A program made the position numbers and the translations under genes. Below are positions 23,688 through 32,423 of a DNA stretch of 64,000 bases, one piece after another (positions within the stretch are counted from its first letter, which is position 1; each line of letters opens with the position of its first letter). Origin of the DNA: Streptantibioticus cattleyicolor NRRL 8057 = DSM 46488 (GTDB taxonomy: Bacteria > Actinomycetota > Actinomycetes > Streptomycetales > Streptomycetaceae); NCBI RefSeq assembly GCF_000240165.1, contig NC_017586.1, positions 1,488,001 through 1,552,000 of the forward strand, read 5' to 3'. Below the pieces are notes generated by a model. It saw only the letters and a program-made list of their open reading frames with translations, was not told the DNA's origin and did not search any database.

Positions 23688-24059
23688 GTGTGGAAGGTTA
23701 CCCCCCGCATGCGTACACCCCCCAGGCCGATGTCCCCGCCCGCCGCGGCCCCGCCCGCCGAGCGTTCCCGGCCGTGGCGGTGGCGGCCTCGGGGTGGGCG
23801 GGGGTGCGTCGGTGGTGACGGCCTCGCGCGGGTGCGGGTGCGGGCGGGGGTACGTCGGTGGTGACGGCTGGGCCTCGCCCGCGCCGAGGGCTGTCCACTC
23901 GTCACGGCGACAAGGGACCCCCCGACCCGATACGCACACACCGACGCCCGAACGGCGGGAAATGGGGTGGGGGCCACACGAACGGGTGAATGCGCTCAAC
24001 TCGGCTTGTTCGGCTGGAAGTGCGAAAAGCTAGCGTCTGGTGGCGGAGGTGAGGTCACC

Positions 24060-25193
24060 ATGACGGCCTGTGTCCTGGCGGACGGCACGGGGGTGCGGGC
24101 GCCGGTGGTGGGGCGGCGCGGGTTCACGGTGGCGGCGGGGGGCGGGTACGCGGCGTGCCTGGCCGACGCCGGGGAGGGCTGCTGGTACCCGGAGCGCTGG
24201 ACGATGGACGGACCGGAGCCGTACGCCGTGGCGTTGCCGGGGAACCAGCCGGAGGAGCCGGATGCGCAGGTGGTGCCGATGGCGGACGGGCGGGTGCTGA
24301 TCCGCCGCCGGGTGGCCGCGCGCCATGATCTCGCGCTGCTCTATCCGGCCGGGCCGGGTACGGGCGAGCTACCGCTGGGTTCGCTGCCCGGGCCGGACGG
24401 CGTGCTGCTGCCGCCGCCGCCCGGCCCGGGCGTCTGGGCGCTCACCGGTACCGCGGAGGCCACCACGGTGTGGCTGGTGGACCCGGACGACGAGGGCGGC
24501 CCGCGGGCCCGCGCCCGGGTGCCGGGCCGGTGCACCGGCGGGGTCTGGCTGGACCGGGCCGGACGGCTGCTGGCCCTGGACCGGGAGGCGGACGGCCGCA
24601 CCAAGACGGTGGTGGTGGACCTGGCCACCGCGGAGGTCACCCCGCTGCTCCAGATCACCGAGGACAGCGACGACCGGCTGCTGCTCGCCGACCCCGACAG
24701 CGGTCTGCTGCTGGTGCGCAGCGACGCCCCCGGGAGCGAGCGGATCGGCTGGGGGGTGCTGGGCAGCCGGCAGCCGGTGCGGTTCCCCGAGGCGCTGCGC
24801 GGTTCCCCGGAGGAGGACCGGATCACCCCGCTCGCGGCGCAGCCCGGTCGGTCGCTGACCCCCGGGGAGTGCGCCGTGGTGCTGGCGGTCGGCGACAGCG
24901 CGGTGCTGTGGCGGCCGGACGCCCGTGCCACGTTGCCGTTGCCGACGCCGCCCGGCTGGCTGCCGGGTGGTGTCCGGTGGTCCTCGCCGGACCGGCTGCG
25001 GCTGCCGTACTCCGCGCCGGAACAACCGTGCGGTGTGCGGGAGTTGGGCCCGCAGGAGCTGGCCTTCCCGGTGGCGCCGGAACCGGGGCCGGAACCGGGG
25101 CGGTCCGGCCGCCGGGTGATGCCGCTCCAGCAGGCCCCGCTGGCCGCCGTGGGGCGCGGCCCCTCCTGGCCGGTGGATCTTGTCCGCCGTTAG
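24060..25193 (+). CDS. Conserved hypothetical, beta-propeller-like
   Basis: A 377-aa protein with a strong site GGAGGTGAGG before ATG 24060. The sequence is built of repeated short beta-strand segments with D/G turns (for example VWLVDPDDEGGPRAR, GGVWLDRAGRLLALDR, DRLLLADPDSGLLLVRSD), consistent with a TolB/WD40-like propeller. There is no signal peptide or catalytic motif. It is single and divergent from the Nif3 operon. I cannot assign a function. Confidence 0.7.
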   Translation: MTACVLADGTGVRAPVVGRRGFTVAAGGGYAACLADAGEGCWYPERWTMDGPEPYAVALPGNQPEEPDAQVVPMADGRVLIRRRVAARHDLALLYPAGPGTGELPLGSLPGPDGVLLPPPPGPGVWALTGTAEATTVWLVDPDDEGGPRARARVPGRCTGGVWLDRAGRLLALDREADGRTKTVVVDLATAEVTPLLQITEDSDDRLLLADPDSGLLLVRSDAPGSERIGWGVLGSRQPVRFPEALRGSPEEDRITPLAAQPGRSLTPGECAVVLAVGDSAVLWRPDARATLPLPTPPGWLPGGVRWSSPDRLRLPYSAPEQPCGVRELGPQELAFPVAPEPGPEPGRSGRRVMPLQQAPLAAVGRGPSWPVDLVRR

Positions 25194-25327
25194 ACTTCGC
25201 CAAGGGCTACGCAGCCGGGCAGCCCGGCCACGACGGTGAGCCAAGGGCGGCTGGTGTAGACGCACCGTCCGGTGCGGTCCGCCCCGACTGGCCAACCCCA
25301 CAAGCGATCCCGACGGAGAGACTCCTG

Positions 25328-25483
25328 ATGTCCGAAGCCCGTACCGACACCGCCGACGACCGCGCCCACCAGCCGGCCGCCCTGGGCGCCGGGGGCGGAA
25401 AGCACCGCGGTTCTGCCTCTTCCGCCGACCAGACCGACATCCCCGCGCACGGCAAGCACCGGCGCCCGGAGGACAACGGCTGA
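25328..25483 (+). CDS. Small hydrophilic protein, 51 aa
   Basis: ATG 25328 follows GGAGAGACTCCTG. The peptide MSEARTDTADDRAHQPA... ends HGKHRRPEDNG and is rich in Ala, Asp, His and Lys with no hydrophobic core, so it is probably disordered. It stands 134 bp after the previous gene and is followed by a strong terminator, which suggests a separate short transcript. Function unknown. Confidence 0.6.
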   Translation: MSEARTDTADDRAHQPAALGAGGGKHRGSASSADQTDIPAHGKHRRPEDNG

Positions 25484-25510
25484 GCCGGCACGTCACCAGG
25501 CACGTCGTCC

Positions 25511-25551
25511 ACGGCGGCCGGTGCGGGGGAACGCCCCGCACCGGCCGCCGT
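25511..25551. terminator. Strong bidirectional hairpin terminator
   Basis: A perfect 18-bp stem (ACGGCGGCCGGTGCGGGG and its complement) closes a 5-nt loop. It sits between the convergent 51-aa gene and the SDR operon and probably serves both. Confidence 0.85.
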
Positions 25552-25586
25552 GTCGTGGTAGCCGGCGCGGGCACCTGACCACGGAG

Positions 25587-26528
25587 TCAGCCGCCCTGGC
25601 CGCGGCGGAGCCCGAGCACCTCGGTGGCCGCGAACGTCTCGCCCGGCTCGCGGGCCGCGAAGAACGGGGTGAGGGTGTCGTCGAGTTCGGCGTAGGAGAA
25701 GGCGTCCTTGGCGGTGTCCCACCGGGCGGCGACCCGGGGGCGGTCCAGCAGGGCGACCATGCCGCCGTGCACCACGAAGACCTGGCCGGTGATCCGGGCG
25801 GCGGCCGGGGAGGCGAGGTAGCCGACGAGCGGCGCGACGTGCTCGGGGGCGAGCGGGTCGAGCCCGGCGGCCGGTGCCTGGAAGGCGGCGAAGACGTCCT
25901 CGGTCATCCGGGTGCGGGCGCGCGGGCATATCGCGTTGGCGGTCACCCCGTACTTGGCGAGGGCGGCGGCCGTGGAGGTGGTCAGCCCCACGATGCCGCC
26001 CTTGGCCGCGGCGTAGTTGGGCTGGCCCGCGGAGCCGGCCAGGAACGCCTCCGAGGAGGTGTTGACGATCCGCGCGCCGACCGGTTCACCGGTGGACTTG
26101 GCCCGTTCCCGCCAGTGCGCGGCGGCGAACCGGATGGTGTTGAAGTGGCCCTTGAGGTGGACCCGGAGCACCGAGTCCCATTCCTCCTCCTCCATCGTGA
26201 AGACCATCCGGTCGCGCAGGATGCCGGCGTTGTTGACGAGGATGTCCAGCGAGCCGAACCGGTCGAGGGCCAGCCGCACCAGCGCCCGGGCCTGTTCGAA
26301 GTCGGCCACGTCACCGTGGTGGGCCACCGCGGTGCCGCCGGCCGCGGTGATCTCGGCGACGGTCTCCTGGGCCGGGGTGGCCGAGGCGGCCCCGGTGCCG
26401 TCGCGGCCCGGCTGTCCGAAGTCGTTGACCACGACGTTGGCGCCGAGCCGGGCGAGTTCGAGCGCTTCGGCCCGGCCGAGGCCGCGCCCGGCCCCGGTGA
26501 CGATCGCGGTCCTTCCGTGCAGCACCAT
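25587..26528 (-). CDS. Short-chain dehydrogenase (3-hydroxyacyl-CoA DH type)
   Basis: A 313-aa SDR with cofactor motif TAIVTGAGRGLGRAEALEL, VNDFG, NNAGILRDRM, and the active-site Ser and YAAAK in SSEAFLAGSAGQPNYAAAKGG. The RDRM and NDFG signatures are typical of the peroxisomal multifunctional enzyme type 2 group, which acts on (3R)-hydroxyacyl-CoA. ATG 26528 follows GAGGGG. It is the last gene of an operon with a Zn alcohol dehydrogenase and a MaoC hydratase, consistent with beta-oxidation of an unusual acyl or steroid side chain. Confidence 0.87.
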   Translation of the reverse strand: MVLHGRTAIVTGAGRGLGRAEALELARLGANVVVNDFGQPGRDGTGAASATPAQETVAEITAAGGTAVAHHGDVADFEQARALVRLALDRFGSLDILVNNAGILRDRMVFTMEEEEWDSVLRVHLKGHFNTIRFAAAHWRERAKSTGEPVGARIVNTSSEAFLAGSAGQPNYAAAKGGIVGLTTSTAAALAKYGVTANAICPRARTRMTEDVFAAFQAPAAGLDPLAPEHVAPLVGYLASPAAARITGQVFVVHGGMVALLDRPRVAARWDTAKDAFSYAELDDTLTPFFAAREPGETFAATEVLGLRRGQGG

Positions 26529-26572
26529 GGCGGCCCCTCGTCGGTCGGTCGGATGTCGGCTCGTGTCCGGGT

Positions 26573-27649
26573 TCAGATGGTGATGGTGGTGCGCAGCGCC
26601 TCCCCGCTGCGCATCTGCGTCAGGGCGTCGTTGACCTCCTCCAGCCGCACCCGGTGGGTGATCAGGGAAGCCAGGTCGATGCGGCCGGCCCGCCACAGCC
26701 GGATGACGCGCCGGTAGGAGCGGAGCACGTCACCGCCGCCGTACAGGGAGGGCAGGATGCGCTTCTCGTCGAAGAACAGCTCGAACATGTTGAGCTTGAG
26801 GAAGTCGTCCATGGCGCCGGCGCCGACGACGCACAGGGTGCCGCCGCGCCGGGTGGTCTCGTAGGCGGTGCGCGCGGTGGCGGAGCGGCCGACGACCTCG
26901 AAGACGTAGTCGAACCCCTCGCCGCCGGTGAGCCTGCCCTTGGCGTCGGCGAGCCCGTCCGGCTCGACCGCCTCGGTGGCGCCGAACCGCAGCGCGGCCT
27001 CCCGGCGGGCGGCCACCGGGTCCACGGCGACGATCTCGGCGGCGCCGGCCGCCCGGGCGCCCTGGAGCACCGAGAGCCCCACGCCGCCGCAGCCGATGAC
27101 GGCCACCGAGGAACCGGGCTCTACCCGGGCGGTGTTGAGCACCGCGCCGATGCCGGTGGTGACGCCGCAGCCGATCAGCGCGGCGATCTCGAACGGCAGG
27201 TCGTCCGGGATGGGCACCGCGCAGGCCGCGCCCACCACCATCTCCTCGGCGAACGTGCCGGTGCCGGCGAAGCCGTACAGATCCCCGGACGGGCGGCGGT
27301 AGTTGGGGGTGCCGGCGTTGAGGAAGCCGGTCAGGCACAGCTGGGTCTGGCCGCGCAGACAGGACGGGCAGTCGCCGCAGGCGGGCAGCCAGCACACCAG
27401 CACCCGGTCGCCGGGGCTCAGCCCGGTGACCCCCTCGCCGACCTCGACCACCTCGCCCGCCCCCTCGTGGCCGGGGACGAAGGGCGCCGGCTGCGGCAGG
27501 ACACCGCTCATCGCGGACAGGTCGGAGTGGCACAGTCCGGTGGCCTTGATCCGCAGCCGTACCTTGCCCGGTCCGAAGCCCACCGCTTCGGCGTCGTCGA
27601 CGACTTCGAGTTTCTCCTGGCCGGTCTCCTGGAGTACGGCTGCGCGCAC
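26573..27649 (-). CDS. Zn-dependent alcohol dehydrogenase (class III type)
   Basis: A 358-aa MDR enzyme from GTG 27649. Catalytic zinc ligands are in ATGLCHSDLSAM and GHEGAGEVVEVG. The structural zinc loop CGDCPSCLRGQTQLC carries four Cys, and the nucleotide-binding motif is IGCGGVGLSVLQGARAAGA. It oxidises a primary or secondary alcohol with NAD(P). It lies between the SDR and MaoC genes with gaps of 44 and 51 bp, so all three are probably co-transcribed. Confidence 0.9.
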   Translation of the reverse strand: MRAAVLQETGQEKLEVVDDAEAVGFGPGKVRLRIKATGLCHSDLSAMSGVLPQPAPFVPGHEGAGEVVEVGEGVTGLSPGDRVLVCWLPACGDCPSCLRGQTQLCLTGFLNAGTPNYRRPSGDLYGFAGTGTFAEEMVVGAACAVPIPDDLPFEIAALIGCGVTTGIGAVLNTARVEPGSSVAVIGCGGVGLSVLQGARAAGAAEIVAVDPVAARREAALRFGATEAVEPDGLADAKGRLTGGEGFDYVFEVVGRSATARTAYETTRRGGTLCVVGAGAMDDFLKLNMFELFFDEKRILPSLYGGGDVLRSYRRVIRLWRAGRIDLASLITHRVRLEEVNDALTQMRSGEALRTTITI

Positions 27650-27700
27650 GGTGCGGCTCCTTCCGTAGGGCGGCGGTCCGGCGGGTGCGGACGCGCGGTG

Positions 27701-28573
27701 TCAGACGTGCTCGACCACGGTGTCGGTCAGGACGGGGGCGTCGGAGCGCTCCGCCGCGACGGCGGTGACCAGGATCCGGCCGGCCTCGGCCCACATGCGC
27801 ACGCGCAGCGTCTCACCGGGGAGGACGACCCCGGCGAAGCGGGCGGAGCAGGCGCGTATCCGCAGGACGTCGCCGTCGAGGAGGGTGTCGGTGACGGCCT
27901 TGAGCACGATGCCGTAGGAGCACAGGCCGTGCAGGATGGGGCGGTCGAAGCCGGCCCGGCGGGCGAACTCCGGGTCGGCGTGGAGCGGGTTCCAGTCACC
28001 GGAGAGCCGGTAGAGCAGCGCCTGGTCGGGCCGGATGGGGCGGGTGACCTCCCGGTCGGGGGCGCGGCCGGGCGGGTCGGTGCGGACCGAGGGGCCGCGG
28101 TCGCCGCCGAAGCCGCCCTCGCCGCGGACGAAGATCTGGGTGTCGCAGGTCCACAGCGGGCCGTCGGCGTCGGCGACGTCGGAGCGCAGCACGATCACGG
28201 CGGCCTTGCCCTTGTCGTACACGGCGGCGACCCGGGAGGTCTGGACGGCGCTGCCGCGTACCGGGATCGGCCGGTGGACCTCGACGCGCTGGCCGCCGTG
28301 GAGCACGGCCGCCAGGTCGACGTCGATGCCGGGGGCGGTCAGCCCGCCGGCGAGCGCCATGCCGCCGCCGGCGACGGTGGCGAAGCTGGGCAGCACGTGG
28401 AGCCGGGATTCCAGGGTGTAGCGCAGTTCGGCGGGGTCGGTGGCCGGGTCGGCGAGGTCGGGCCGGGATCCCGCGCCGATGCCGAGGTGGTAGAGCTGGA
28501 CGTCCTTGTGGTCCCAGGAGATGGGGGTACTGCGGGGCTCGGCCGAGGTGGCCTTGACGGCGTCGATGGGCAT
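27701..28573 (-). CDS. MaoC-like enoyl-CoA hydratase 2
   Basis: A 290-aa double hot-dog protein from ATG 28573 (GAGGGAGC upstream). The C-terminal hot dog carries the hydratase 2 motif LSGDWNPLHADPEFARRAGF with catalytic Asp and His, then PILHGLCSYG. The N-terminal hot dog is the non-catalytic half. The enzyme hydrates trans-2-enoyl-CoA to (3R)-hydroxyacyl-CoA, the substrate of the SDR at the other end of the operon. It is the first gene; a perfect 15-bp palindrome lies 250 bp upstream. Confidence 0.9.
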   Translation of the reverse strand: MPIDAVKATSAEPRSTPISWDHKDVQLYHLGIGAGSRPDLADPATDPAELRYTLESRLHVLPSFATVAGGGMALAGGLTAPGIDVDLAAVLHGGQRVEVHRPIPVRGSAVQTSRVAAVYDKGKAAVIVLRSDVADADGPLWTCDTQIFVRGEGGFGGDRGPSVRTDPPGRAPDREVTRPIRPDQALLYRLSGDWNPLHADPEFARRAGFDRPILHGLCSYGIVLKAVTDTLLDGDVLRIRACSARFAGVVLPGETLRVRMWAEAGRILVTAVAAERSDAPVLTDTVVEHV

Positions 28574-28823
28574 GTTCGGCTGCTCCCTCGCGGTCGGCTG
28601 CGCCGTGGTCTGCTGCTGCTCCCCTGCTCGTGTGGTCGCCGCGTCCGGATCGCCGGGGTGCGGCGGGCCGGACCCCGGCGCGACCGTCCGCACCGTCGGC
28701 CGCACCGGGGCGATCGGGCATCTCCGGAACGGCGGCCGTCGGGCCGGGGTCGTCTCCGCGGCGGGATGGAACCCGTTCCAGCGATGGGGACTGTATAACG
28801 CATCCCACCGGAGCCAGGGAAGA

Positions 28824-28838
28824 CTGACGGACCGTCAG
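28824..28838. promoter_or_regulatory. 15-bp palindrome, TetR-type operator candidate
   Basis: CTGACGGACCGTCAG is a perfect palindrome in the 386-bp divergent region between the MaoC operon and the histidine kinase gene. The rest of that region shows no gene. Similar CTGAC-N5-GTCAG sites occur at 37394 and 53641. Confidence 0.5.
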
Positions 28839-28959
28839 CTGTGGACAACCCGCCGGTTGTGGATACCGCCATCACCCTTGTCGGAGCACGGGCGCATGAT
28901 GGATTCGCGCGGCCGTTCCGTGACCGCGCCCATAACCACGAGAGGCGGGGGACGGAACG

Positions 28960-30180
28960 ATGGCGGGACCACGGGGGACGTCCGGTGCGCGAAGTCGCAC
29001 CGACTGGCGTGCGGTGCTCACCGGACGCGGTGCCGCGGGCGGCGGCTACAGCCTGGAGCGGGAGATCGAGCGGCTCAAGCGGCCGGACGGACGGGCGCTG
29101 CTGCCGTGGGTGTTGATGGCGTTCGCCCCGGCCGCCGACATCCTGCACCAGCGGGCGACCCCGCCGGTGGTGGCCGGCGCCGGACTCGCCGTCCACGTGG
29201 CCCTCTACGTGGCCACGGCGCTGTCGGCGTTCCGTCCCGGGACCAAGGAGGGCCCGCTGCCGCGGCGGCTGCTGGCGGCGCTGGCGGTGGTGACGTACGC
29301 GCTGGCGATCGCGTTCGGCCACAACTTCGACATGCTGTTCATCCTGCTCTCGCTGGCCTGCGGGGCGCTGCTGCGCGGTCTGCGGTTCGGGCAGGTCATG
29401 ATGGCGCTGGGCGCCTCGGCCGGGCTCGTCGCGGCGCTCCGCGGCGCGGACACCTGGGACGCCGTCAGCACCGGTTACTCGACCATGCTCTCCGGTCTGG
29501 TGACCGCCGCCATCCTCACCCTGCACGACGCGGTCTCCCAGTTGCGCGCGACCCGGCAGGAGCTGGCCCGTACCGCGGTCTCGCAGGAACGGCTGCGGTT
29601 CTCCCGCGACCTGCACGATCTGCTCGGCCACACCATGTCGGTGGTGGTCGTCAAGGCGGAGGCGGTGCGCCGGCTGGCCCCGCGCGACCTGGACGCCGCG
29701 CTGGCCCAGGCCGCCGACATCGAGTCGGTGGGCCGCCAGGCGCTCACCGAGATACGCGAGGCGGTCAGCGGCTACCGCGAGTGCAGCCTGGCCACCGAAC
29801 TCGACCGCGCCCGCTCGGCGTTGGACGCCTCCGGCATCACGCCGCGGGTGCGCGAGTCCGGTCCTCCGGTGCCGCCGCAGACCGAGGCGCTGCTGGGCTG
29901 GGTGGTCCGGGAAGGGGTCACCAACGTGGTGCGGCACAGCGGTGCCGGTTCCTGTGTGATCACCGTGGACACCGGCGGCGACCGGGCCCGGCTGGAGATC
30001 ACCGACGACGGCGACGGCTCCGGCGCGGGCGGCGGCAGCGGCACCGGGCTGACGGGGCTCACCGAACGCCTGGCCATGGCCGGCGGCTCGCTGCGCGCCG
30101 GGCCGGACGCCCGGCGCGGTTTCCGGCTGGTCGCCGAGCTGCCGGTGGAGGAGCCGGCGGTCGCGGTGGACCCGGGGTGA
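28960..30180 (+). CDS. NarL-type sensor histidine kinase (DesK-like)
   Basis: A 406-aa membrane kinase. Four or five hydrophobic helices occupy residues 45-190. HisKA_3 follows with the phosphoacceptor in RLRFSRDLHDLLGHTMSVVVV, then HATPase_c with the N box in WVVREGVTNVVRHSGAG and the G box in GSGTGLTGLTERLAMAGGSL. The matching response regulator is 2.2 kb downstream (32424-33065), separated by an inserted BP74-related gene and an HTH/DUF397 module. Its signal is unknown; DesK relatives sense membrane state. Confidence 0.92.
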   Translation: MAGPRGTSGARSRTDWRAVLTGRGAAGGGYSLEREIERLKRPDGRALLPWVLMAFAPAADILHQRATPPVVAGAGLAVHVALYVATALSAFRPGTKEGPLPRRLLAALAVVTYALAIAFGHNFDMLFILLSLACGALLRGLRFGQVMMALGASAGLVAALRGADTWDAVSTGYSTMLSGLVTAAILTLHDAVSQLRATRQELARTAVSQERLRFSRDLHDLLGHTMSVVVVKAEAVRRLAPRDLDAALAQAADIESVGRQALTEIREAVSGYRECSLATELDRARSALDASGITPRVRESGPPVPPQTEALLGWVVREGVTNVVRHSGAGSCVITVDTGGDRARLEITDDGDGSGAGGGSGTGLTGLTERLAMAGGSLRAGPDARRGFRLVAELPVEEPAVAVDPG

Positions 30181-30190
30181 GACGTGCCGG

Positions 30191-30219
30191 AGCGGCGCCG
30201 GGCGTCGTCCGGCGCCGCT
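30191..30219. terminator. Hairpin terminator between kinase and BP74 gene
   Basis: AGCGGCGCCGG pairs with CCGGCGCCGCT (11 bp) around a 7-nt loop, 11 bp after the kinase stop and shortly before the stop of the opposing gene. Confidence 0.7.
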
Positions 30220-30233
30220 TCGCGCGGGCCCGG

Positions 30234-30581
30234 TCAGCCGCGCTTCACCTCACGCGTCAGCCGGGAATCCCACGGACACCAGTGGCCGCCCGGCAGAAAG
30301 GCACCGCCCGCCTCGTCGAGATGGTCCTCCACGTATTGCATGTTGGCGTCGCACACTTCGATCGCGATTTCGAAGAAGTTGATGGTGGACGGGTCCAGAT
30401 GGAAATCCCAGGCCGGGTTGTAGGGTTCCTTGCGCTTGATGATCCGGCCGTGGACGTGGACCTTGTTCTTTTCCCCGCCGGAGAGGATCTTCCGGGCCTC
30501 GGCGATCCGGTCCTCGTCGGTGAGTTTGAAGATGAACTCCTGTCCCTGGTACTGGGTGAGCGCGAAATATGCTTCGGCCAT
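30234..30581 (-). CDS. BP74-related small protein
   Basis: A 115-aa protein with AYFALTQYQGQEFIFKLTDE, RIIKRKEPYNPAWDFHLDP, EVCDANMQYVEDHLDEAGG and WCPWDSRL. This matches the BP74 N-terminal domain, first known from a Dictyostelium protein and present in scattered bacteria, often as a secreted protein. No signal peptide is seen here, and the start at ATG 30581 follows GGCAGGGGGG. The upstream 270 bp is visibly richer in A/T than its surroundings. Its bacterial role is not known; its position inside a kinase/regulator pair suggests a later insertion. Confidence 0.7.
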   Translation of the reverse strand: MAEAYFALTQYQGQEFIFKLTDEDRIAEARKILSGGEKNKVHVHGRIIKRKEPYNPAWDFHLDPSTINFFEIAIEVCDANMQYVEDHLDEAGGAFLPGGHWCPWDSRLTREVKRG

Positions 30582-30853
30582 GCCGGGAACCCCCCTGCCT
30601 CATAACATTATGCGGATGATCGCACCGAAGGTATCCGCCCGTTCAGCGGAGCCACAATTACCCGATGGAGTGACACGCAATCCGTTGCGCGACCTGACGA
30701 ATTGGCTCCGGCGAAACGTTAATCCGTTCGACCGTCACGCAGACGCACGGCCCCCGGGCAGCAGAGCGCCCCGCCGCTCCGGGGGTGGTGGGCAGCGGGG
30801 CTCAGGTCGCGGCCTTACGGTTCAGGCAGCGGACACGGCCTTACCGTCACGGC

Positions 30854-31075
30854 TCAGGCAGCGGGGAATTCACCGTCACGGACAGCGGCCACGAATTCCG
30901 CCCAGGCGGCCGTGGTGAACGCCAGCGCCGGACCCTGCGGGTCTTTCGAGTCCCGGACCGGGACGACGCCGGCCGGGGCGAACTTCGGTGCCCACTCGAG
31001 GCAATTGGCTCCGCCGTTTCCGCTGTACGACGACTTGGCCCACTCCGCGCGGGAGAGGTCAAGGTGGGTGCTCAT
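30854..31075 (-). CDS. DUF397 domain protein
   Basis: A 73-aa protein, MSTHLDLSRAEWAKSSYSGN, then GGANCLEWAP, VVPVRDSKDPQGP and the tail FTTAAWAEFVAAVRDG, a canonical single-unit DUF397. Its start overlaps the stop of the upstream HTH regulator by 4 bp (ATGA). It is the presumed small partner of that regulator. The 60 bp after it hold an imperfect repeat with TCAGGCAGCGG. Confidence 0.9.
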   Translation of the reverse strand: MSTHLDLSRAEWAKSSYSGNGGANCLEWAPKFAPAGVVPVRDSKDPQGPALAFTTAAWAEFVAAVRDGEFPAA

Positions 31076-31902
31076 CTTGGTAGTGCCTCCATAACGGACC
31101 GGATGAACGCTGCCGAATTCTTCGGCGACAGGGCGCACGCCCTGAGCAGATCGTAGGCCCGCTGCCGGGCCGTCACGTCCCCCGGATCCTCCAGCAAAGT
31201 GCCGGTGGAGATGCCCTCCTCCCAGGCGACCTGCGTTCCGTCGGCCATGGTGAGCAGCGCCATCGAGCCCCCCATCAGGGCATGTCCGCCGTGTTCGAAG
31301 GGGAGGACCTGCACGACGCTGGTGGGGGTGAGGGTCAGGTCGGCCAGTCGCGCGAGTTGTTCACGCATGACCGCGGGTCCTCCGAACGAGCGGCGCAGCA
31401 CCGCCTCGTCGAGGATCATCGAGTGGTCCGGAGGGGGGTCGGCGCGCAACAGCGCTTGACGGCTCATGCGCGCGGTGACCAGTTCCTCCATCTCCCCGGC
31501 GGGCGCCTTGGGGTTGTGGGTCCGGAAGAGCGCGCGGGCGTACTCCTCCGTCTGCACCAGCCCCGGCACGATCTGCCCGGAGTACTCCTGGATGAGCCGG
31601 GCCTGGGCCTCGATCTCCATCCGGCGGCGGAACTGGTCGGGGTGGATCTCCCGCCGGGCGAGCCCGTAGAGCCGGCCGAACGACCCGTCCGTGCCGAACG
31701 CGGCGTCCAGACTGCCCGGCAGATCGGGCGGGACCATGCATTCCGCGCTCTCGATCCGGGCGAGATGGCTCTTGCTGTACTTCACGACCTCCGCCAGGCG
31801 CTCCAGGCTCATCGCGGCGAGCTCCCGGTGCCGGCGCACCTCGGCGCCGAACAGGTGCCGGGCCGATCTGTCGGGGGTCAGCGGGCGAGGGGTCCGTGCC
31901 AT
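31072..31902 (-). CDS. XRE-family regulator with DUF5753
   Basis: A 276-aa protein; GGAGGT lies 8 nt before ATG 31902, which decides the start over an ATG 13 codons upstream. The N-terminal HTH (MSLERLAEVVKYSKSHLARIE, residues 31-51) is followed by the DUF5753 domain from QARLIQEYSGQIVPGLVQTEEYAR to the end, with the usual FGGPAVMREQLARL and TRVAWEEG-like blocks. It is coupled to DUF397. Such pairs control development or antibiotic production in Streptomyces; the target here is unknown. Confidence 0.92.
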   Translation of the reverse strand: MARTPRPLTPDRSARHLFGAEVRRHRELAAMSLERLAEVVKYSKSHLARIESAECMVPPDLPGSLDAAFGTDGSFGRLYGLARREIHPDQFRRRMEIEAQARLIQEYSGQIVPGLVQTEEYARALFRTHNPKAPAGEMEELVTARMSRQALLRADPPPDHSMILDEAVLRRSFGGPAVMREQLARLADLTLTPTSVVQVLPFEHGGHALMGGSMALLTMADGTQVAWEEGISTGTLLEDPGDVTARQRAYDLLRACALSPKNSAAFIRSVMEALPR

Positions 31903-32017
31903 GCGTGCTACCTCCAATTCCCAAGGTCGCGCTCGGGACATGGGAACAGTTCAGATTCTAGTCACGGATGGCGACTCTCTAGGTACGGAAAGTAATCGAG
32001 AGACGGAAGGGCCGATC

Positions 32018-32119
32018 GTGAAGCTCTCCCCCGAACTGGCATACCGTGCCGCCGAGTTGTCTCTCGTCACCGGCCGGACGGCCATAGACCCGCCGCCGCA
32101 CGGGCGGGGGGTGGCCTGA
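32018..32119 (+). CDS. 33-aa conserved-looking small protein
   Basis: GTG 32018 opens KLSPELAYRAAELSLVTGR and ends PPPHGRGVA. It lies divergent from the HTH/DUF397 pair, and its stop overlaps the next ATG by one base (TGATG), so the two small genes look translationally coupled. No domain is recognised. The ribosome-binding site is weak (GAAGGG). Confidence 0.45.
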   Translation: MKLSPELAYRAAELSLVTGRTAIDPPPHGRGVA

Positions 32120-32367
32120 TGAGGCGCAAACAGGTGTCCCGGCGGCCGGCCAAGGTTCGGCGGCGGGAGATCGTCGAGGACCTCAGGACCGGTGAGGTCG
32201 GAGAACTGATGGACATGTACATGGGGTTGTGTTTCGTCCGTCCGCTGCACGGCGGCCGGGAGTGGTCCGTGGCCCCCGAGTTCGTCCGGCGGCTGGGCAG
32301 CGCGGATCTGTTGCGGGTGCGCAGGGCCGACCGCGAACGGGCCCGGCGCGGCGCCGACGCCGGATAG
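32119..32367 (+). CDS. 82-aa basic protein of unknown function
   Basis: Begins MRRKQVSRRPAKVRRREIVE, contains GELMDMYMGLCFVRPLHGG and ends in a basic tail. The N-terminus is strongly Arg/Lys-rich. It is coupled by a 1-nt overlap to the 33-aa gene and stands divergent from an HTH/DUF397 pair, a common site for small accessory proteins in Streptomyces. Function cannot be assigned. Confidence 0.5.
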   Translation: MRRKQVSRRPAKVRRREIVEDLRTGEVGELMDMYMGLCFVRPLHGGREWSVAPEFVRRLGSADLLRVRRADRERARRGADAG

Positions 32368-32423
32368 CGCGCGCTTCCGGCGGCGCCGACTCCGCCGGAC
32401 GAGGTCCCGTCTACCCTGGCCGC

